DNA of 49,587 bases from Lachnospiraceae bacterium (GTDB lineage Bacteria > Bacillota > Clostridia > Lachnospirales > Lachnospiraceae), in NCBI GenBank assembly GCA_016301965.1, contig JAEDOO010000003.1, positions 1 to 49,587 of the forward strand, read 5' to 3'. Shown piece after piece: positions 1 to 8,562 of the stretch. Within the stretch, counting starts at the first letter, position 1; the number at the start of each line of letters is the position of its first letter. Both the position numbers and the translations under genes were made by a program. The notes beneath the pieces are model-generated. The model did no database searches. It was not told the origin of the DNA and worked only from the letters and a program-made list of their open reading frames with translations.

Positions 1-11
1 CTGCACCAATA

Positions 12-1349
12 TTATTTCTTTTTTTCAACAAACCTCACCTGGATCGTCGTCCCTCTACCCAGCTCACTATCCAGAATCAGCTCAGCATGATGCTGCTCCA
101 CAATATGCTTGACGATAGCCAGGCCGAGTCCTGTGCCACCGGTCTCCTTGGAACGCCCCTTATCCACCCGGTAGAACCGCTCAAAAATCCGTTTCTGATC
201 TTCCTCCGGGATACCGATACCGTCATCTCTAACCTCCACCACGCTCTCATGGTTCTCACTGTACACAGATACCCACACATGACCGCCGGGATGATTGTAA
301 CGAATGGCATTGTCGCAGAGATTATACAGCACCTCCTCGATCATGCTCTTGTTTCCTTCGATATTGACCCGTTTCTCCCGCCGGTTCATCGTCAGCTGTA
401 CCTGGTGTTTTTCTGCCTGCAGCTGCAGCATCTCTACTGTATTGTCCGCCACGACAGTCAGATTCAGAAGTTCCATCTGGGGCACATCCGTCATCACATC
501 CAGCTTGGAAAGATGGATGATATCATTGATCAGTGACAACAGACGATTGGCATTTTTGTGTATTTCACCGGCAAAACGCCGCGTATCCTTCTCCCCGGCA
601 ATTCCGGTTTCAATCAGCTCCGCATACCCGGAAATAGAGGCAAGCGGAGTCTTCAGCTCATGGGAAACATTAGCCGTAAATTCCTGCCTCAGCCGGGCAC
701 TTTTTCTGAGCTCCTGATGCTGCTTGTGAATTTTATCCAGAAACGGCTGAATCTCCACATAAGTATGTACCGGCGTATCATCACTCTCCAGATGCATGGC
801 CAGCTGTTCCACCGGCTGGATCATCTGTCGGGCCAAAAGCCTTGCCATCAGCACACTGAGCATAATCATAACAAACAGAAGTACCAGAAGCAGCGGACAT
901 ACGGTAATCAGAAATTCCCATATACTGTCCGCCTCCTTGGCAACCCTGAGCACCCGTCCATCACTTAAAAGCTCCGCATAATAATAAGTCCGCTTGTCCA
1001 GCGTGTCTGACTCCCGGATCACATAACCCGAACCGGTTTTGAGCGCCTCCTGCACTTCCGGGCGGGTAGCATGATTGTCCATGGCACCAATATCCGCATT
1101 GCTGTCATACTCAACCTTACCATCCGTATCGATCACCGTAATCCTCATATTGTCGATCTTCGGATCATAATCCTTCTCTACATAATCCAGAAATTCCTGC
1201 GTGGACAACAATATATGGGCATGGCTTTTCAGATCATCAATGATCTGGTTCTGAAACTTCCGGTAAAAGATGACACTGGTAAACAATACGGTAAGACACA
1301 CGCTCAGCGCAGCGATCAGCACCATTCTCGTATAAATCTTTCGTTTCAC
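12..1349 (-). CDS. phoR: Phosphate-sensing histidine kinase PhoR
   Basis: Membrane sensor kinase, 445 aa, expected to phosphorylate the adjacent response regulator when phosphate is low. There is a first membrane helix at about residues 9-29, an extracytoplasmic sensor region to about 145, and a second helix at about 147-170. The DHp motif SHELKTPL follows, with phospho-acceptor His230. The catalytic domain shows the N box (NLCDNAIRYN), G1 (DDGIGIP), F box (FERFYRVDKG) and G2 (GTGLGLAI). The start codon is GTG, and it lies 20 bp downstream of the phoP stop. It is the last gene of nptA-phoP-phoR. The PhoR assignment rests on the phosphate-transport neighbours; the domain architecture alone would fit several two-component kinases. 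Confidence 0.9.
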   Translation of the reverse strand: MKRKIYTRMVLIAALSVCLTVLFTSVIFYRKFQNQIIDDLKSHAHILLSTQEFLDYVEKDYDPKIDNMRITVIDTDGKVEYDSNADIGAMDNHATRPEVQEALKTGSGYVIRESDTLDKRTYYYAELLSDGRVLRVAKEADSIWEFLITVCPLLLVLLFVMIMLSVLMARLLARQMIQPVEQLAMHLESDDTPVHTYVEIQPFLDKIHKQHQELRKSARLRQEFTANVSHELKTPLASISGYAELIETGIAGEKDTRRFAGEIHKNANRLLSLINDIIHLSKLDVMTDVPQMELLNLTVVADNTVEMLQLQAEKHQVQLTMNRREKRVNIEGNKSMIEEVLYNLCDNAIRYNHPGGHVWVSVYSENHESVVEVRDDGIGIPEEDQKRIFERFYRVDKGRSKETGGTGLGLAIVKHIVEQHHAELILDSELGRGTTIQVRFVEKKK

Positions 1350-1369
1350 TTACGGCTTCGCTCCCTTAC

Positions 1370-2056
1370 TCAGTCTTCCTTCTTATAGTTCAGCGTGTAA
1401 CCCACGTTTCGCACTGTCTGGATCAAACTGCCCTTCTCCCCCAGCTTGTGGCGCAGCGTTTTGATATGCATGTCCAGAGTGCGGGATTCCCCTTCGTAAT
1501 CAATTCCCCAGATACGGTCAAGCAGCTGGCTTCTCTGCAGAACGATCCCTGAATTACGCAACAGCATCTTCAGCAGTTCATACTCCTTAAATGTCAGTTC
1601 CACCACATGGCCGTCCACTGTCACCTGGTGCTTTGATTCCTGCATTTCAATGCCTTCAAAGGACAGCGTGTCTTCTTTCTGCAAAAGATCTGCCCTGCGA
1701 AGCATGGCCTTGACGCGGGAAATCAGTTCCATAACCCCAAAGGGCTTGGTCATATAATCATCCGCACCCAGATCCAGTCCTTTAACTTTGTCCAGCTCCG
1801 TGGATTTGGCCGTAACCATGATTACCGGTATGCGGAATGTACTCTTTTCTGTCCGCAGCTTCTTTAATATCTCGAGGCCGTCCTTGTCCGGCAGCATGAT
1901 ATCCAGTATGATCAGATCCGGCAGTTTTTCCCTGAGCTGCTGCTCAAACTCCGCCCCACTGGCAAATCCCTTCGTCTCATATCCGGAATTTTTCAGGGCA
2001 AACTGCTCGATTTCCCGGATATTCATATCATCCTCAACAATATAAATCGTTGCCAT
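1370..2056 (-). CDS. phoP: Response regulator PhoP (OmpR family)
   Basis: 228-aa OmpR/PhoB-type regulator. The receiver domain spans residues 1-120, with the acidic pocket at VEDD and phospho-acceptor Asp52 in LDIMLPDKDG. A winged-helix DNA-binding domain covers about 130-226 (RTLDMHIKTLRHKLG recognition region, VRNVGYTL wing). A strong ribosome-binding site (GGGAGGATAT) precedes the ATG. The gene sits between the Na/Pi cotransporter and the kinase. It is the likely activator acting on the tandem PhoP half-sites upstream of the cotransporter gene and the pst operon. Naming it PhoP rather than another OmpR regulator is inferred from that context. Confidence 0.9.
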   Translation of the reverse strand: MATIYIVEDDMNIREIEQFALKNSGYETKGFASGAEFEQQLREKLPDLIILDIMLPDKDGLEILKKLRTEKSTFRIPVIMVTAKSTELDKVKGLDLGADDYMTKPFGVMELISRVKAMLRRADLLQKEDTLSFEGIEMQESKHQVTVDGHVVELTFKEYELLKMLLRNSGIVLQRSQLLDRIWGIDYEGESRTLDMHIKTLRHKLGEKGSLIQTVRNVGYTLNYKKED

Positions 2057-2105
2057 ATATCCTCCCGAATAGAAAAATAATTCGTTCTTATTTTACACTG
2101 AATAA

Positions 2106-3866
2106 TCAGGATATACTATATTTTTCTTTATAGGTTTTGTATACCTTCATCAGTTCCGTATTGTTACTGTGTTTCAGTTCTCTGCGAACTTCATGGCGTC
2201 CGGCGCTGTCTTCCTGCTGCTCCAGTATGCTGACTGCCACATTGGAACAGTGATCCGCAACACGCTCCAGACTATTTGTCAGGTCATTGAGAATAAAGCC
2301 CATCTCGATGGTACACCGGCCCTCCCGGAGACGTTCCACATGATGCAGCTTCATCATGTCGCTGAGATCATCTACAACCTCTTCCAACGGTTCTATACGC
2401 ACCGCAGCTGCCACATCACGGGAAACCAGAAGATCCGCTGTCTGATGCACCAGATCACTGACTGCCGCACAGAGTACACGAATTTCTTTTCTGGCATTTT
2501 CCGAAAACTCCAGCTGCTTTTCATGCATTTCCCGGGCACTTCTGGCTATACTGACTGTATGGTCCGATATGCGTTCAATATCGCTGATGCAGTGCAAAAG
2601 CACCGACAGATCGTAACTGTCCGCAGCGTTCAGCTCCCGGGTAGAGACCTCCAGAAGATATCGTCCCAACTGATCCTCGTACATATCCACCCGGTTTTCC
2701 ATCTCCTCCACCAGCTTTTCATCTTCGCTGTTGTAGGTTTCCAGAAGGCTCATGGCCATATCCAGGCTGTTACTGGTCAGTCTTGTCATTTCCGACATAA
2801 CCTGATTACTGTGCTCCATGGCAAGACCCGGTTGATCTAAAAAGCGGCTGTCCAGAAGGCGGAGACGATTCTCCACTGTCGTGGTTTTCTCTTTGGAACG
2901 CACCGTATGACAGGCCAGCCATTCCAGCTGCTTCGTAAAGGGCAGAAGCAGGCAGGTAGCACCAATATTAAAAAGGGAATGAATCACCGCAATACCGGCT
3001 GCATTGGCGGATTCACCCAGAAAAGCAAACGGCACAAATACATTAATGGAATAAAAGACAATCATAAATATCGCTGTACCGATTATATTAAAATACAGAT
3101 GGATAAAAGCCGCCCGCTTGGCATTCTTACTGGCACCCACAGAAGAAATCATGGCGGTCACACAGGTACCGATGTTCTGTCCCATGATAATGGGAAGTGC
3201 TGTAGCATAGGATACGGCTCCCGTGGCGCACAATGCCTGTAAAATACCTACAGACGCAGAGGAAGACTGAATCACTGCTGTCAGCACCGCACCAGCCAAC
3301 AGACCAAGTATCGGATTGGAGAACATCGTCAAAATACCGGTAAATTCCGGCACATCTGCCAGTGGTTTCACGGCACCGCTCATGGTTTCCATGCCACTCA
3401 TCAGCACGGCAAAACCCAACAGAATACCTCCCACATATTTTTTCTTTTCGTCCTTGACAAACATGTACAGGATGATGCCGATCAATGCCAGAACAGGGGC
3501 AAAAGATGATGGCTTAAGCATTTTCAGGAATACGCTGTCTCCCTCGATTCCCGTCAGACTCAGCATCCAGGACGTAATCGTTGTACCGATATTGGCACCC
3601 ATAATGATTCCCGTGGCCTGGGACAGTTTCATGATTCCTGAGTTGACGAAACCTACCACCATAACTGTGGTCGCAGAGGATGACTGGATTACCGCCGTCA
3701 CCCCAGCACCCAGCGCCACCGCTTTCAGCGGATTACTGGTGAGTTTTTCCAGAATGTGTTCCAGCTTACCGCCGGATGCTTTTGACAGATTCGCCCCCAT
3801 GAAATCCATACCGAACAGGAACAGGGCCAACCCTCCAATCATTGTGAGAACACCAAAAATATCCAT
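2106..3866 (-). CDS. Na+/phosphate cotransporter with C-terminal PhoU domain (NptA/YjbB type)
   Basis: 586-aa membrane transporter expected to import (or export) phosphate with sodium. Two inverted Na_Pi_cotrans repeats are visible, each with the diagnostic QSSSA motif (QSSSATT near residue 61, QSSSASV near residue 200), inside about eight hydrophobic segments up to residue 320. Residues about 340-560 form a cytoplasmic PhoU-like helical domain (DIERISDHTVSIA, LERVADHCSNVAV). The start has a GGAGG site. A very clear promoter with 11-bp-spaced PhoP half-sites lies upstream, so the gene should be induced by phosphate starvation. phoP and phoR follow with short gaps and are probably cotranscribed. 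Confidence 0.9.
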   Translation of the reverse strand: MDIFGVLTMIGGLALFLFGMDFMGANLSKASGGKLEHILEKLTSNPLKAVALGAGVTAVIQSSSATTVMVVGFVNSGIMKLSQATGIIMGANIGTTITSWMLSLTGIEGDSVFLKMLKPSSFAPVLALIGIILYMFVKDEKKKYVGGILLGFAVLMSGMETMSGAVKPLADVPEFTGILTMFSNPILGLLAGAVLTAVIQSSSASVGILQALCATGAVSYATALPIIMGQNIGTCVTAMISSVGASKNAKRAAFIHLYFNIIGTAIFMIVFYSINVFVPFAFLGESANAAGIAVIHSLFNIGATCLLLPFTKQLEWLACHTVRSKEKTTTVENRLRLLDSRFLDQPGLAMEHSNQVMSEMTRLTSNSLDMAMSLLETYNSEDEKLVEEMENRVDMYEDQLGRYLLEVSTRELNAADSYDLSVLLHCISDIERISDHTVSIARSAREMHEKQLEFSENARKEIRVLCAAVSDLVHQTADLLVSRDVAAAVRIEPLEEVVDDLSDMMKLHHVERLREGRCTIEMGFILNDLTNSLERVADHCSNVAVSILEQQEDSAGRHEVRRELKHSNNTELMKVYKTYKEKYSIS

Positions 3867-3917
3867 AAGACCTCCATATTTTTTACATAATATTTACTTT
3901 TCACACTAACAAAGCCA

Positions 3918-3989
3918 TATATAGTATGTGCATTATTTATGTAAAATTTATGTAAAAAATACAGATAAAACATTAAAATGATATGTAAA
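3918..3989 (-). promoter_or_regulatory. PhoP box array and promoter of the Na/Pi cotransporter-phoPR operon
   Basis: On the minus strand, TTTACA occurs twice exactly 11 bp apart (3951-3956 and 3940-3945), with the identical 5-nt spacer TAAAT after each copy. A further TTTACA lies at 3984-3989, exactly three 11-bp turns upstream. The proximal TTTACA can serve as the -35; 16 nt further is the -10 TATATA (3918-3923). Direct TT(A/T)ACA repeats with 5-bp spacing are the known PhoP box of Bacillus-type bacteria. The function here is inferred from that match and from the phosphate genes downstream. Confidence 0.75.
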
Positions 3990-4036
3990 ATGGCCGCTGT
4001 TTCTGTCAGCTATTACAGAAGCAGCGGCCATTTTTA
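3987..4036 (-). terminator. Rho-independent terminator after the LysR-type gene
   Basis: Long hairpin with ATGGCCGCTG / CAGCGGCCAT arms plus an inner TTCTGT/ACAGAA pairing, flanked by A and T tracts on both sides. It lies between the stop of the LysR-type gene and the cotransporter promoter, so it insulates the pst-phoU-lysR unit from the nptA-phoPR unit. Its distal flank abuts the outermost PhoP half-site. Confidence 0.8.
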
Positions 4037-4056
4037 TGATATATCCTGTACATGTA

Positions 4057-5343
4057 CTACAATTTTTCTACAAAGGACTTAAAGGAGGTAAAATCTGCTG
4101 AAGGATTATAGACAGCAAGAACCTTCATGATTTCATTCGTGGTATAGACATTTTCATAAATATTGCTGGCTTTTGCGCAAAGACTGTCATAGTCCTGCGC
4201 GGAACCGGCCATCCACATATTCTGGGACAGACGGTAGGGTTTTCCACCGTCTCTGACCACTTTCACGTGTCCCGTGATGGCATTATACATGGCAATAAAC
4301 GCCGGCGCACCCATAGCCTGACATTTGCCCACGATACAGTCTATACTGCTGTTTCCAAAAATATCTTTGGTCTCAAAGGCTTTCCGGTTTGTCTCACTGA
4401 AACAGTCTACTGCACCAATTTTCATATTTTTGTTCTGCGCCTCTTCTTTTTCCAGAAGCATATCGTATAAAACTGCCAGTGAGCAGACAGAAATCACGGC
4501 ATCAGGATCTACGCAGTCCAGTGCCTCTGTGATATTTTTCTGAGAATCCTCTGTATAAAAATAGCCCGGACACAGGTAGACTTTTCCGCCATCGGGATGC
4601 TCTGCTGCCAGACAGTTTTCTGAGGACGCTCCCAGTTCATCTGCAGAGGCTGTCAAAATATATCCTACTTTCTGCAGTGCATCCAGAGCTCCCGCCAGCC
4701 GCTGCTCATGCATATAATTCCCTGTTCTCACACCGCCATCCAGTAAAAGCCATATTTTCTGTGTATCGCTGACAGTATCATCCTCTTTATTTTGCATGGA
4801 CTGCACCAGATGTACGCCTGCATCGTATTCATCCTGTGCCGGCAGGATTTTTTCAAAACAGAGCCCCTTTCTCTCCAACATGGTACAGAATGAATCTCTC
4901 TGCCGGTCGCCCAGATAGATAAATCCTATCTCCGCTTCGCCCTGCTCCACCAGCTCCAGCACATGGGAAATGCTGCCTTCCCATATTTTCATGCAATATT
5001 CCTGACTGTCGTGATCCCGGACAAATGCGGCAAAGCCTGCGGCAATATAATTGCTGACCACCGTAGCGATATGAAAACATGTTTTCTCTTCCAGTTCGGA
5101 ATATGCCGCAAATTTGCGAAGCATCATCATGATCTGCTGTGACTGATCATACAGAATCTTTCCCGCATCCGTAAGTGCCACGCCGCTGCCGTTTCTTTTA
5201 AAAATCCGGTAGCCCAGCTCTTCTTCCAGGCTCCGGATTACTTTTGATACACTGGATTGTGTTGTATACAGATATTCTGACGCTTTGTTAAAACTGCCCA
5301 TTTCCGCAGCCATGATCACATATTCCAGCTGTTTGATCTCCAT
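4057..5343 (-). CDS. LysR-type regulator with an unusual periplasmic-binding-protein-like C-terminus
   Basis: About 428 aa from the ATG at 5343, which has an AGGAG site; the open frame extends further upstream but without a ribosome-binding site and across the promoter. Residues 1-60 are a typical LysR winged helix (MEIKQLEYVIMAAE, QSSVSKVIRSLEEELG). About 85-170 resemble the first part of a LysR effector domain. From about 195 to the end the protein departs from the family: KIWLLLDGGVRTGN, ALDALQKVGY, PDAVISVCSLAVL and MGAPAFIAMYNAITG look like a type I periplasmic-binding-protein fold. It is some 120 residues longer than usual LysR proteins. It follows phoU but has its own promoter and a palindromic operator. 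The ligand is unknown. Confidence 0.75.
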   Translation of the reverse strand: MEIKQLEYVIMAAEMGSFNKASEYLYTTQSSVSKVIRSLEEELGYRIFKRNGSGVALTDAGKILYDQSQQIMMMLRKFAAYSELEEKTCFHIATVVSNYIAAGFAAFVRDHDSQEYCMKIWEGSISHVLELVEQGEAEIGFIYLGDRQRDSFCTMLERKGLCFEKILPAQDEYDAGVHLVQSMQNKEDDTVSDTQKIWLLLDGGVRTGNYMHEQRLAGALDALQKVGYILTASADELGASSENCLAAEHPDGGKVYLCPGYFYTEDSQKNITEALDCVDPDAVISVCSLAVLYDMLLEKEEAQNKNMKIGAVDCFSETNRKAFETKDIFGNSSIDCIVGKCQAMGAPAFIAMYNAITGHVKVVRDGGKPYRLSQNMWMAGSAQDYDSLCAKASNIYENVYTTNEIMKVLAVYNPSADFTSFKSFVEKL

Positions 5344-5385
5344 TTTTTCTCCTCTTTTCAATGAATCTGTTGTTCGTTGAAACCA

Positions 5386-5442
5386 AGTATAAAGTGGAGA
5401 TATTCTTTTTTCAATATTGTTCCTATAACAAATTGTTATAGG
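5386..5442 (-). promoter_or_regulatory. Promoter and palindromic operator of the LysR-type gene
   Basis: The minus strand carries TTGAAA (5409-5414), a 17-nt spacer and TATACT (5386-5391). Just upstream of the -35, at 5422-5442, is the perfect palindrome CCTATAACA-AAT-TGTTATAGG (9-bp arms). It contains an ATAAC...GTTAT dyad of the kind LysR proteins bind upstream of their own promoters. Autoregulation is inferred. The palindrome lies just after the phoU stop and has no T tract, so it does not read as a terminator. Confidence 0.7.
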
Positions 5443-5459
5443 ATAAATCACGATTACCT

Positions 5460-6104
5460 TTACTTATCATGCGTTCCTGTGATCGAAAATGTAACCCAGT
5501 CTGCGATATTGCAGGCATGATCACCGATACGCTCCAGATACTTGGCAACCATAAGAAGATCCATAGCCTGATCGCCCACCTGCGGATCTTTGTGAATCAT
5601 GGCAATCAGCTCATTTTTGATGGTTTCAAACAGGTTATCCACCACATCATCGTTGGCGATAACCTCATGAGCCTGTTTAATATCCTTATTTACAAAAGCC
5701 TCAATACTGTTGACCAGCATGACTGAGGCCTCTTTGGCCATTTCCTGAATATGTTCCAGCTTTTTGATATACGGCTTGTCCGCCATCAGTATGGCCATCT
5801 CAGAAATATCGCTGGCATGGTCGCCGATACGTTCCATATCCGTAATCATCTTTAGTGCGGAAGATATCACCCGCAGATCCCGTGCTACCGGCTGCTGCTG
5901 CAAGAGCAGCTTCAGGCACAGATTCTCAATAACTTTTTCCTGCTGGTCGACATCCTCATCGTACTCGATAATCCTTTTGGCAGCCTCCGTATCCTGACGG
6001 ATCAGAGCAGTAATGGCTTCCTGGATGGCCTTTTCAATCATGCTTCCCATCTCGATCAGCTCATCATTCAGCTGAACCAGCTGACGGTCAAATCTGTTTC
6101 TCAT
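5460..6104 (-). CDS. phoU: Phosphate-signalling accessory protein PhoU
   Basis: 214-aa all-helical protein made of two PhoU repeats, each with the metal-binding E..RIGDH motif (TDMERIGDHASDISE near residue 75-90, LERIGDHACNIADW near residue 190-204). PhoU links Pst transporter activity to the PhoR kinase and damps the response when phosphate is plentiful. It is the last gene of the pst operon. Its ribosome-binding site (AAGGAGGAGG) starts in the stop codon of pstB, implying translational coupling. Confidence 0.95.
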   Translation of the reverse strand: MRNRFDRQLVQLNDELIEMGSMIEKAIQEAITALIRQDTEAAKRIIEYDEDVDQQEKVIENLCLKLLLQQQPVARDLRVISSALKMITDMERIGDHASDISEMAILMADKPYIKKLEHIQEMAKEASVMLVNSIEAFVNKDIKQAHEVIANDDVVDNLFETIKNELIAMIHKDPQVGDQAMDLLMVAKYLERIGDHACNIADWVTFSITGTHDK

Positions 6105-6117
6105 CTTTTCCTCCTCC

Positions 6118-6867
6118 TTAACCGAACCGGCCGGTAATATAGTCTTCTGTTTTCTTTTCTTTCGGCATGGAAAAGATCTGCTGGGTATCGCCGTACTCTA
6201 TAATCTCACCCAGAAGGAAGAAAACGGTCTGGTCGGATACACGGACTGCCTGCTGCATATTGTGGGTGACCATAACAATGGTCAGCTTATCCTTCAGCTC
6301 CATGGAAAGATCCTCGATCTTGGATGTAGAAATAGGATCAAGAGCAGAAGTGGCCTCATCCATCAAAAGCACCTCCGGATCCACCGCCAGAGCCCGGGCA
6401 ATACAGATACGCTGCTGCTGTCCGCCGGAAAGACCCATAGCGTTTTTCTGCAGACGATCCTTTACCTCATCCCAGATAGCTGCGTCCCGCAAAGAACGCT
6501 CTACGATCTCATCCAGCTGCGCTTTATTATGAATACCGTGAGTTCTCGGTCCGTAGGCAATGTTATCATAAATACTCATGGGAAAAGGATTGGGTTTTTG
6601 AAACACCATGCCTACACGTTTACGCAAAGCGTTGACATCCATATTTTTATAGATATCTGTACCGTCAAGCGTTACTTTACCGTCGATCTTACAGCCCTCA
6701 ACCAGATCATTCATCCGGTTCAATGATTTTAAAAGCGTAGATTTACCGCAGCCGGAAGGGCCGATAAATGCGGTGATCTTATGTTCCGGTATGGGAAGAT
6801 TGATATTTTTCAGGGCATGAAAACTGCCGTAGTGCAGATTCAGCTCCTCTACCTTCATTTTATCCAT
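6118..6867 (-). CDS. pstB: Phosphate ABC transporter ATPase PstB
   Basis: 249-aa ABC ATPase that powers high-affinity phosphate uptake. Walker A GPSGCGKST (residues 36-44), Q loop (FQKPNPFPMS, the PstB-type sequence), signature LSGGQQQR, Walker B VLLMDEAT and the switch His in VTHNMQQA are all present. Length is normal for PstB. It lies 7 bp after pstA. The upstream ATG was kept although an internal ATG three codons later is also possible, since neither has an ideal ribosome-binding site. Confidence 0.97.
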   Translation of the reverse strand: MDKMKVEELNLHYGSFHALKNINLPIPEHKITAFIGPSGCGKSTLLKSLNRMNDLVEGCKIDGKVTLDGTDIYKNMDVNALRKRVGMVFQKPNPFPMSIYDNIAYGPRTHGIHNKAQLDEIVERSLRDAAIWDEVKDRLQKNAMGLSGGQQQRICIARALAVDPEVLLMDEATSALDPISTSKIEDLSMELKDKLTIVMVTHNMQQAVRVSDQTVFFLLGEIIEYGDTQQIFSMPKEKKTEDYITGRFG

Positions 6868-6874
6868 GTAAAAA

Positions 6875-7711
6875 TCAGTTCCTCTCTTTCGTTATGCGGT
6901 CAGCCACCGCCTTTGACCCCAGATTCAGAAGCAGCACCAATACCAGCAATACCACCGCAGTCGCATAAGCCTGGTCCGTATACAGACCCTCGTTTGACAA
7001 AAGATACATGTGTACCGCCAGCGTACGGCCGGAATCCAGCGGACCTGCGTATTTATCCGTAATTGTACCTGCTGTGTAGATCAATGCCGCCGATTCACCT
7101 ACGATTCTGCCGATTGCCAGAATGATACCGGACAGAATACCCGGCATAGCCGTAGGAAGGATCACTTTGAATACTGTTCTTAATTTTCCTGCACCCAGTC
7201 CATAACTGGCTTCGCGGAAAGTATCCGGTACCGCCATCAGAGCCTCCTGTGTCGTCCGAAGAATCGTTGGCAGAACCATAATGGCAATAGTCAAAGCACC
7301 CGCCAGCAGGGTTTTTCTCAGATGACAGGCCTCCACAAAAAACAGAAGGCCAAAAAGTCCATATACAATAGAGGGAATACCGGTGAGCGTTTCTGAAGTA
7401 ATACTCGTCAGTGCCACCAGCTTGCTTCCTTTTTTTGCATATTCGTTCATAAATACAGCGGCAAAAATGCCCAGCGGCACTGCCAGCAAAAGTCCCATAA
7501 GCGTAAGCTCGATCGTATGCAGAAGAGAGGGCACAATCGACTGGTTGTCCGTAGTATAATGAAGAGAGAACAGTCCCAGGGACAGATTGGGAATACCTTT
7601 TATCAAAATATAAATAACGATAAATAACAGTACTGCCATTGTCAGAACCGCTGCAAGCTTCACCAGGAATTTCCACAGTACAGCTTCAATTTTTCTGGTT
7701 TTACTCATCAT
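6875..7711 (-). CDS. pstA: Phosphate ABC transporter permease PstA
   Basis: 278-aa inner-membrane permease of the Pst complex with about six hydrophobic segments and the cytoplasmic EAA-type loop (EASYGLGAGKLRTVFKVILP). The start codon overlaps the pstC stop (ATGA), and the AAGGAGGAAAGC ribosome-binding site lies inside the end of pstC, so the two permeases are translationally coupled. A second in-frame ATG directly follows the first. It pairs with PstC to form the phosphate channel. Confidence 0.95.
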   Translation of the reverse strand: MMSKTRKIEAVLWKFLVKLAAVLTMAVLLFIVIYILIKGIPNLSLGLFSLHYTTDNQSIVPSLLHTIELTLMGLLLAVPLGIFAAVFMNEYAKKGSKLVALTSITSETLTGIPSIVYGLFGLLFFVEACHLRKTLLAGALTIAIMVLPTILRTTQEALMAVPDTFREASYGLGAGKLRTVFKVILPTAMPGILSGIILAIGRIVGESAALIYTAGTITDKYAGPLDSGRTLAVHMYLLSNEGLYTDQAYATAVVLLVLVLLLNLGSKAVADRITKERN

Positions 7712-8556
7712 GCTTTCCTCCTTTTCAATACAGAGAAGGACAGATTGATGATCAGGATAAAGACAAACAGGACAACACCTGTAGCAATCAGTGCTTCTCT
7801 ATGCAGTCCGGTGGCATATCCCATGTCCATAACAATATTTGCAGTCAGCGTTCTGGCTCCTTTTAGAATACCTGCAGGCATACGTGTCTGGTTTCCGCAG
7901 ACCATTACCACTGCCATGGTCTCACCCATTGCCCGTCCGATTCCCAGGATAATACCGGCCAGGATACCGGATTTTGCTGCGGGGAGCATAACGCTGAAAA
8001 TGCTTCTTTCGTGGGTGGCACCAAGCGCCAGGGCTCCTTCATAATAACTTTCGGGAACAGCCCGGATCGCCGGTTCGATCACACCGATAATAGTCGGCAG
8101 GATCATGACACCCAGAAGGATAGAAGCGGTCAGTATGCTGTTTCCATCTCCGCCGAAAACATTGCGGACCATGGGTACCAGCACTTTGATACCAAAAAAT
8201 CCATAGACAACCGACGGAATGCCTGCCAGAAGTTCTGTGGCGGGTTTCATCACCCGATACAGTTTTCTGTTGCAGAATTTTGCCATATATACCGCTGTCA
8301 AAAGACCGATCGGCACACCGATCAGGATAGCGCCGCCGGTAACATAGATACTGCCCATGATCATCGGCAGTATGCCATACTTATCGTTTCCCGGCTTCCA
8401 TGTGGTTCCTGTAAAGAATTTCAGGGGACCGATTTTCGCGATCCCCGGAATTCCGTTAGCAAACAAGAACACACAGATCAGTATGACTGCCAGGATAGAA
8501 ACGCAGGCACAGAGGGCGAATACCACCTGCATGATGCGTTCTTTTGCCTGTTTCAT
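7708..8556 (-). CDS. pstC: Phosphate ABC transporter permease PstC
   Basis: 282-aa permease with an N-terminal membrane helix (ILAVILICVFLFANG) and the core transmembrane block including the EAA-like loop (YYEGALALGATHERSIF) and GETMAVVMVCGN, typical of PstC. It follows pstS by only 6 bp and overlaps pstA by 4 bp. With PstA it forms the membrane pore driven by PstB. Confidence 0.95.
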   Translation of the reverse strand: MKQAKERIMQVVFALCACVSILAVILICVFLFANGIPGIAKIGPLKFFTGTTWKPGNDKYGILPMIMGSIYVTGGAILIGVPIGLLTAVYMAKFCNRKLYRVMKPATELLAGIPSVVYGFFGIKVLVPMVRNVFGGDGNSILTASILLGVMILPTIIGVIEPAIRAVPESYYEGALALGATHERSIFSVMLPAAKSGILAGIILGIGRAMGETMAVVMVCGNQTRMPAGILKGARTLTANIVMDMGYATGLHREALIATGVVLFVFILIINLSFSVLKRRKA

Positions 8557-8562
8557 CGCTGT

